From the NCBI GenBank assembly GCA_964036665.1, contig OZ038532.1, positions 372,001 to 436,000 on the forward strand: a DNA stretch of 64,000 nt, read 5' to 3'. Position 1 is the stretch's first letter. Every line of letters begins with the position of its first letter. Both the position numbers and the translations under genes were made by a program. This stretch comes from Gordius sp. MW1 (Eukaryota > Nematomorpha > Gordioida > Gordea > Gordiidae). The notes under the pieces are model-generated. The model was not told the DNA's origin. It saw only the letters and a program-made list of their open reading frames with translations, and made no database searches. Shown here piece by piece: positions 59,695-64,000 of the stretch.

Positions 59695-61900
59695 TTGCCC
59701 TATCCCAAATAAATATACCATACATATTTGATTTAAGCGGTTGTTTGGAGCTTTTAAAAATAGTTAAGTTTTTGTTAATGAATAACAAAGCGGAATTTTG
59801 ATTTAATAAGTCACTTAGCTCAATTAAAAGATTTTCTTACTTGAAAACCACCAAAAATATTTTATTTTTTAATAAGTTAGATTATACTAAAAACTGCTTA
59901 GGGGTCAAATGCGTTAGGATTTTTACCTTGAGGAGGCCAAAGGGGTTAGGATTTTGCTCTTGGAGGCTAGGTCACTGCCTAAAAGCTTAAAAATCATAAA
60001 CATTTGACACAAAATTTTGATTCTTATTCAAATAGAAAGCTCTTCAAAATAAAAGCTGATCAGATTGAAAGCTAATAAATCATTTAGACCCTAAAATGTG
60101 TTTAAAAAAAAGCTGAGAGCAAAAGGGCTAATCAAACATTTTTGAATATCCCATTTTTTATACCATTTTTGAATATCTATCTATTTTTAGATATCTTATT
60201 AATAAATCTAATTATTAGATCTTATTTTTAAATCTCAAATGGGGAGGGAATTTGATGTGCATCTAATCCTAACCCTAACCTAAAACGCTGACCTAAAACA
60301 CTACCCCGAACCTTAACCCTCAATGGGATATTCAAAAATGATTTATTAGCTTTCATTCTGATCAGCTTTTATTTTGAAGAGCTTTCTTTTTGAACAGAAA
60401 CGAAAATTTTTTGCACCTTATAAAATAGATGATATGTAATGCGTCAAAAATGTAAATCTCCTGTGAACCAGAAGTTAAGGCACGGCGACGATTTTTACTG
60501 AAGCCCTAACACACGTTTAAAATAAGTTGTTAACATATTTGTTTATATAAGTAAATATCACCCTCCGTTAGTCATTTTCAAAAATCTCAATTGATGTATT
60601 GAAAACATTTATGAACATGTCCCCCGCCCCACCCTTCCCATGCATTTCCCCCTTGTTTGTTGCTTTTGAGAGCTGCCTAGACGTACAATACCGCTTCAAA
60701 ACCGGAGTTATTTGAGAAGACATCTGAATTAAAAAAACATTGGACGCTAACCTAACTTTGGTCAATGCGTTATCAGTGTGACAACTTTTTCCAGAAATAC
60801 TTCGTGATAGATAACTAAAAGCATCCGTTATAAGACGTAAGCGTAACTAGGCCCCCGACCCCCAAGCAACTTGCTCCGTTTCTTTTCACCCCTGCTTAAA
60901 TTGCCTAGAAAATAAACTGCTTCCCCACGAAGGGTAGAAGAGAATAGGTTGGCATATCAAAAACAACAAAGGGCCCGAGGGCTCTAGCGAGGTCGAAGGA
61001 GCGAGCCCCTTGTATGTTATGGGCGCACACTCAAAGATATGAATGATAAGGTTTGTATCAAAAAAATTGCAAATGAACTATTATGCACTTTATAAACCTG
61101 TGTTATTTATTTTAAGCCACGAATAAATTTACATTATACATGACATTTTTGCTGTTGCCATTTATTTCATTTTATTAAGAATTTTTGATTGGCTTACAAA
61201 TAAATCTAATACATGAATAAGCTGGTAAATAACAAATCTCGGTTGCTATAGTAATTGTTTTCATTATGCATTAAACATATTTTAAACGCTGATGTTCACT
61301 AATTTAGTAACTATAAACTTCAAAATTAAATTTTATTCATATGGATTGAACTATAAAGCTCGGGCCTTTGGCCCTCGTGGGAAGGGGGAGGGGGGAAGGG
61401 AAGGGGGAACGAAACTCATCTATACTCCGTATAAACGTAGCATATTTGCTATGCAATTTATGGGCGAGAAAGGTGGGAAGGGGGCGCAAAATAATTGGAC
61501 TGACGGGCATAGGGTAAATATCGGTAACCAATTTAAAAACGAAACAAAAATTAAAATTTCGAATAACATTTTGGCCAATGGTCATTTTTTTCATTGGTCA
61601 GTAGCCTGCGGACGGTCAAAAAGTCATATTATCGATGGTATTAACAAAAACAATATATTAATTTAATTTAAAAAAAAAATAAAATTTTGCCCTCTCCGGG
61701 ATTCGAACCCACATTAGTAGAGGCATTGGGTTTTGGCACAGGGACATATATCAGTAGAGGCATAGGCCCTTGTAGGGAATGGCATAGGGTAATTATCAAT
61801 GTTAACCTAATATACCCAATTCAAACACGGAAAAAATCATTGGTCAGTAGCCTGCGGACGGTCAAAAAGTCATATTATCAAGGGTATTAACAAGAACAAT
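59695..61900. repeat. Diverged paralogue of the unit's 25.3-27.1 kb region
   Basis: Collinear with 25,318-27,075 from TATCCCAAATAAATATACCA through the CTCTAGCGAGGTCGAAGGAG stretch, the G-rich hairpin element (61,357) and a SINE (61,500-61,830). Divergence is much greater than between the tandem copies, with many substitutions and indels, and it carries a private MITE at 60019-60402. It is therefore an older duplication. Confidence 0.8.
60019..60402. mobile_element. 384 bp MITE with long terminal repeats, private to this copy
   Basis: Terminal inverted repeats about 60 bp long (TTCAAATAGAAAGCTCTTCA and inward, against the complement of the right end) with an 8 bp duplication AAAATTTT at 60011-60018 and 60403-60410. 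The paralogous site in unit 1 (about 25,630) lacks the insertion. The interior includes CCTAACCCTAACC-like strings. No ORF. Confidence 0.88.
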
Positions 61901-62075
61901 ATATTAATTAATTTAAAAAAAAAAAAAAAATTTGTCCTCTCCTGGGATTGAACACGAACCTCCAGGTCACAAAGCTGGCGCCAATAACTTGAAGGGTAAC
62001 GGACAGACAACGGACGGACGGACGGACGGACACCAAAAAACGAGCCCATAAATTGCATAGCAATTCAAATTGAAA
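61901..62075 (-). mobile_element. Type 2 SINE head with GACGGACGGACGG microsatellite
   Basis: On the minus strand: TTGCTATGCAATTTATGGGC, TCCGTCCGTCCG, GCGCCAGCTTTGTGACCTGG and TTCAATCCCAGGAGAGGAC. Its tail with GTCCGCAGGCTACTGACC lies at 61,835-61,880. Confidence 0.65.
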
Positions 62076-62089
62076 GCATTTAATAAAAC

Positions 62090-62260
62090 TCGGGCCTTCG
62101 GCCCTCGTGGGAAGGGGGAGAAGGGAAGGGAAGAGGGGAAGGGAAGGGGGGACGACTCATCTGTACTTCGTATAAATGTATCATATTTGCTATGCAATTT
62201 ATGGGCGAGAAAGGTGGGAAGGGGCGAGAATGCCTATAGGGGGGTATTAAATGCCTAATG
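62090..62260. repeat. GGGCCTTCGGCCC / G-rich dispersed element
   Basis: Second copy in this region of the element described at 26603, again immediately after a type 2 SINE head. Confidence 0.7.
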
Positions 62261-62509
62261 ATTAATTAATTATTTATACAAATTTTCCATTATAGGCAAA
62301 ATGTAATATAGGCAAAATGTAATTTAGGCAAGGGTTAGGGTTAGATTTAGTGTTTGCATCTAGTTGCGTATTACATTAGTTTTTATGGCCTTTTGTGATT
62401 ATGGGTCTAACAAACATTATATTATAAAACATCACAATGTTAAGAATTTGCAGAATTGTTGGGAGAAATTTTTTGTTGAATTTGAACAATTTTTAATTAA
62501 AAAAATCAA

Positions 62510-63195
62510 AAATTTGGCCAATGGTCATTTTTTCTCTATTGGTCAGTACCAACAGATACTCTATAAGTCAATGATAGCCAAAAAAACGGAAAAAAAAATG
62601 CTCACTTTGGCCAATGGTCATTTTTTTCCATTGGTCAGCAGCCAGCACACGGTAAAAGTGGATATAAATTCATAAGAGTAAAAAAAACGAAAAAAAAATT
62701 TTCGAATCACATTTTGGCCAATGGTCATTTTTTTCCATTGGTCAGCAGCCAGGACACGGTAAAAGTGGATATAAATTCATAATAGTCAAAAAAAAACAAA
62801 TAAAAAGTTTTCGAATCACATTTTGGCCAATGGTCATTTTATTCCATTGGTCAGCAGCCAGCGGACGGCCAAAAAGTTATAATAGCAATGGTAGAAACAG
62901 GAACAATCATAATAGTCAAAAAAAAACGAAAAAAATAATTTCGATTCACACATTTTGGCCAATGGTCATTTTTTTCATCGGTCAGGAGCCAGCGGACGGC
63001 CAAAAAGTCATAATAGCAATGGTAGTAACAGGAACAATCATAATAGTCAAAAAAAACGAAAAAATAAACTCGGATTCACATTTTGGCCAATGGTCATTTT
63101 TTTCATTGGTCAGCAGCCAGCGGACGGCCAAAAAGTCTTATTATCAATGATAGTAACAAGAACAATCATAAGAGTCAAAAAAAACTCCGGGATTC
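62510..63195. repeat. SINE-derived hairpin satellite, diverged locus (six units)
   Basis: Six CCAAT hairpin units. It starts with the same variant first unit as the other arrays (CAGTACCAACAGATACTCTA), so the array structure is older than the tandem duplication. Unit order differs from the X modules. Confidence 0.85.
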
Positions 63196-63250
63196 TAACC
63201 CAAAAACTAGTTAAATTGCATAGCAATTAAAAGTAAACAACTTTTATTTA
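63083..63250 (+). repeat. Left arm of a large inverted repeat
   Basis: TTGGCCAATGG through CGGACGGCCAAAAAGTC, CTCCGGGATTCTAACCC, AACTAGTT and TAGCAATTAAAAGTAAAC to TTATTTATGTTTA matches the complement of 63829-64000. Spacer about 580 bp. Confidence 0.85.
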
Positions 63251-63289
63251 TGTTTATTATATAATAAAATGAAACAATAATAGAACAAG

Positions 63290-63545
63290 CGGACGGCCAA
63301 AAAGTCATATTATCAATGGTAGTAACAGGAAAAATATATTAATTTAATTTAAAAAATAAAAAAATTTGCCCTCTCCGGGAATCGAACCAGCAATTCAGAA
63401 CGTTCGCCGGGGTTCGAACCCACATTAATAGAGGCATAGGCTTTTGTAGGGGCACAGGGACCCATATCAGTAGAGGCATAGGCCCTTGTAGTGGAGGGCA
63501 TAGGGTAATTATAGCAATTAATATCAATGTTACCCAATTCAAAAA
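63290..63545 (-). mobile_element. tRNA-derived SINE with doubled B-box region
   Basis: Two B-box-like strings, GAATCGAACC at about 63,378 and GGTTCGAACCC at about 63,411, lie 30 bp apart, followed by the GCATAGG...GGGACCCATATCAGTAG repeats. This looks like a tandem or recombinant head. Confidence 0.6.
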
Positions 63546-63599
63546 CGAATAGATATACTTATGCATTAATTTAACGTAGCAATTAAAACCCGACCCCGC

Positions 63600-63720
63600 C
63601 CGAAAGCGAGGGAGATAGAGATGAGGGGTGGGGCACCTCTTATGCATTAATTTCAAAAATAACACAGCGAGGGAGATAGAGATGAGGGGTGGGGCACCTC
63701 TTTCTCATGCATTAATTTAA
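63600..63720. repeat. Direct repeat of about 65 bp, two copies
   Basis: GCGAGGGAGATAGAGATGAG plus GGGTGGGGCACCTCTT and ATGCATTAATTT occurs at 63,604 and again at 63,667. No function apparent. Confidence 0.7.
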
Positions 63721-63828
63721 AAAATCGATAACCTAATATACCCAATGCATATAGATAGGGAGGGTAACAGACGGACAACGGACGGACAACGGACAACCAA
63801 AAACGAGCCCATAAATTGCATAGCAATT

Positions 63829-64000
63829 AACATAAATAAAAGTTGTTTACTTTTAATTGCTATGCATTTTAACTAGTTTTTTAGTTAGAATCCCGGAGTT
63901 TTTTTTGACTCTTATGATTGTTATTGTTACTATCATTGATAATAAGAATTTTTGGCCGTCCGCTGGCTCCTGACCGATGGAAAAAATGTCCATGGGCCAA
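63829..64000 (-). repeat. Right arm of the inverted repeat, runs off the window
   Basis: Complement of 63083-63250 with scattered differences (for example GACCGATGG for GACCAATGG). The arm reaches the last base, so its true length is unknown. Confidence 0.85.

Noticed and set aside
60250..60320. Telomere repeat or chromosome end
   Set aside because: Only a few imperfect AACCCT-like strings, and they lie inside a bounded 384 bp MITE.

Overview
The window looks like an AT-rich invertebrate animal nuclear genome. It carries spliced exons of a glypican (a family known only from animals), an intronless rhodopsin-class GPCR, and a dense load of eukaryotic transposons. I cannot place the species.

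Layout. 1-6,665: a glypican gene on the minus strand. Four coding exons can be joined with matching splice phases; the 3' end lies outside the window. A 4.6 kb first intron is full of MITEs and hAT pieces. 6,666-8,300: sequence upstream of that gene, with long G runs and no recognised gene. 8,300-18,900: transposon graveyard. It holds two decayed copies of one reverse-transcriptase retroelement (8.6-10.2 kb plus, 16.6-17.6 kb minus), a 1,050 bp internally deleted hAT with a perfect 8 bp target duplication, a 2,031 bp hAT with another perfect 8 bp target duplication, and many short poly-G MITEs with GGGCGTAGCCAGG-like ends.

18,902-58,094: the dominant structure, a head-to-tail tandem duplication with a period of about 16.86 kb, present as 2.3 copies. 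Each full unit holds a hairpin satellite array derived from a tRNA-type SINE, the right end of a hAT, a LINE 3' fragment, a GPCR gene, a truncated Ty3/gypsy element and more LINE fragments. The 5.4 kb module with the array and the GPCR (call it X) is present three times; the 11.4 kb gypsy-bearing part (Y) twice, giving X-Y-X-Y-X. The GPCR reads through as 442 codons only in the third copy. In copies 1 and 2 a one-base shortening of a T run truncates it before TM6.

58,095-64,000: a diverged, older relative of part of the unit (homologous to about 25.3-27.1 kb). It has its own 384 bp MITE insertion, another SINE-derived hairpin array, and an inverted repeat that runs off the end of the window.

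The only convincing host genes are the glypican and the GPCR. The most unusual points are the X-Y-X-Y-X amplification with a mosaic middle copy, the hAT inserted in a LINE that dates the order of events, the tandem amplification of a SINE tail built around an inverted CCAAT hairpin, and the paired loss of two glypican cysteines that are disulfide partners in the human protein.
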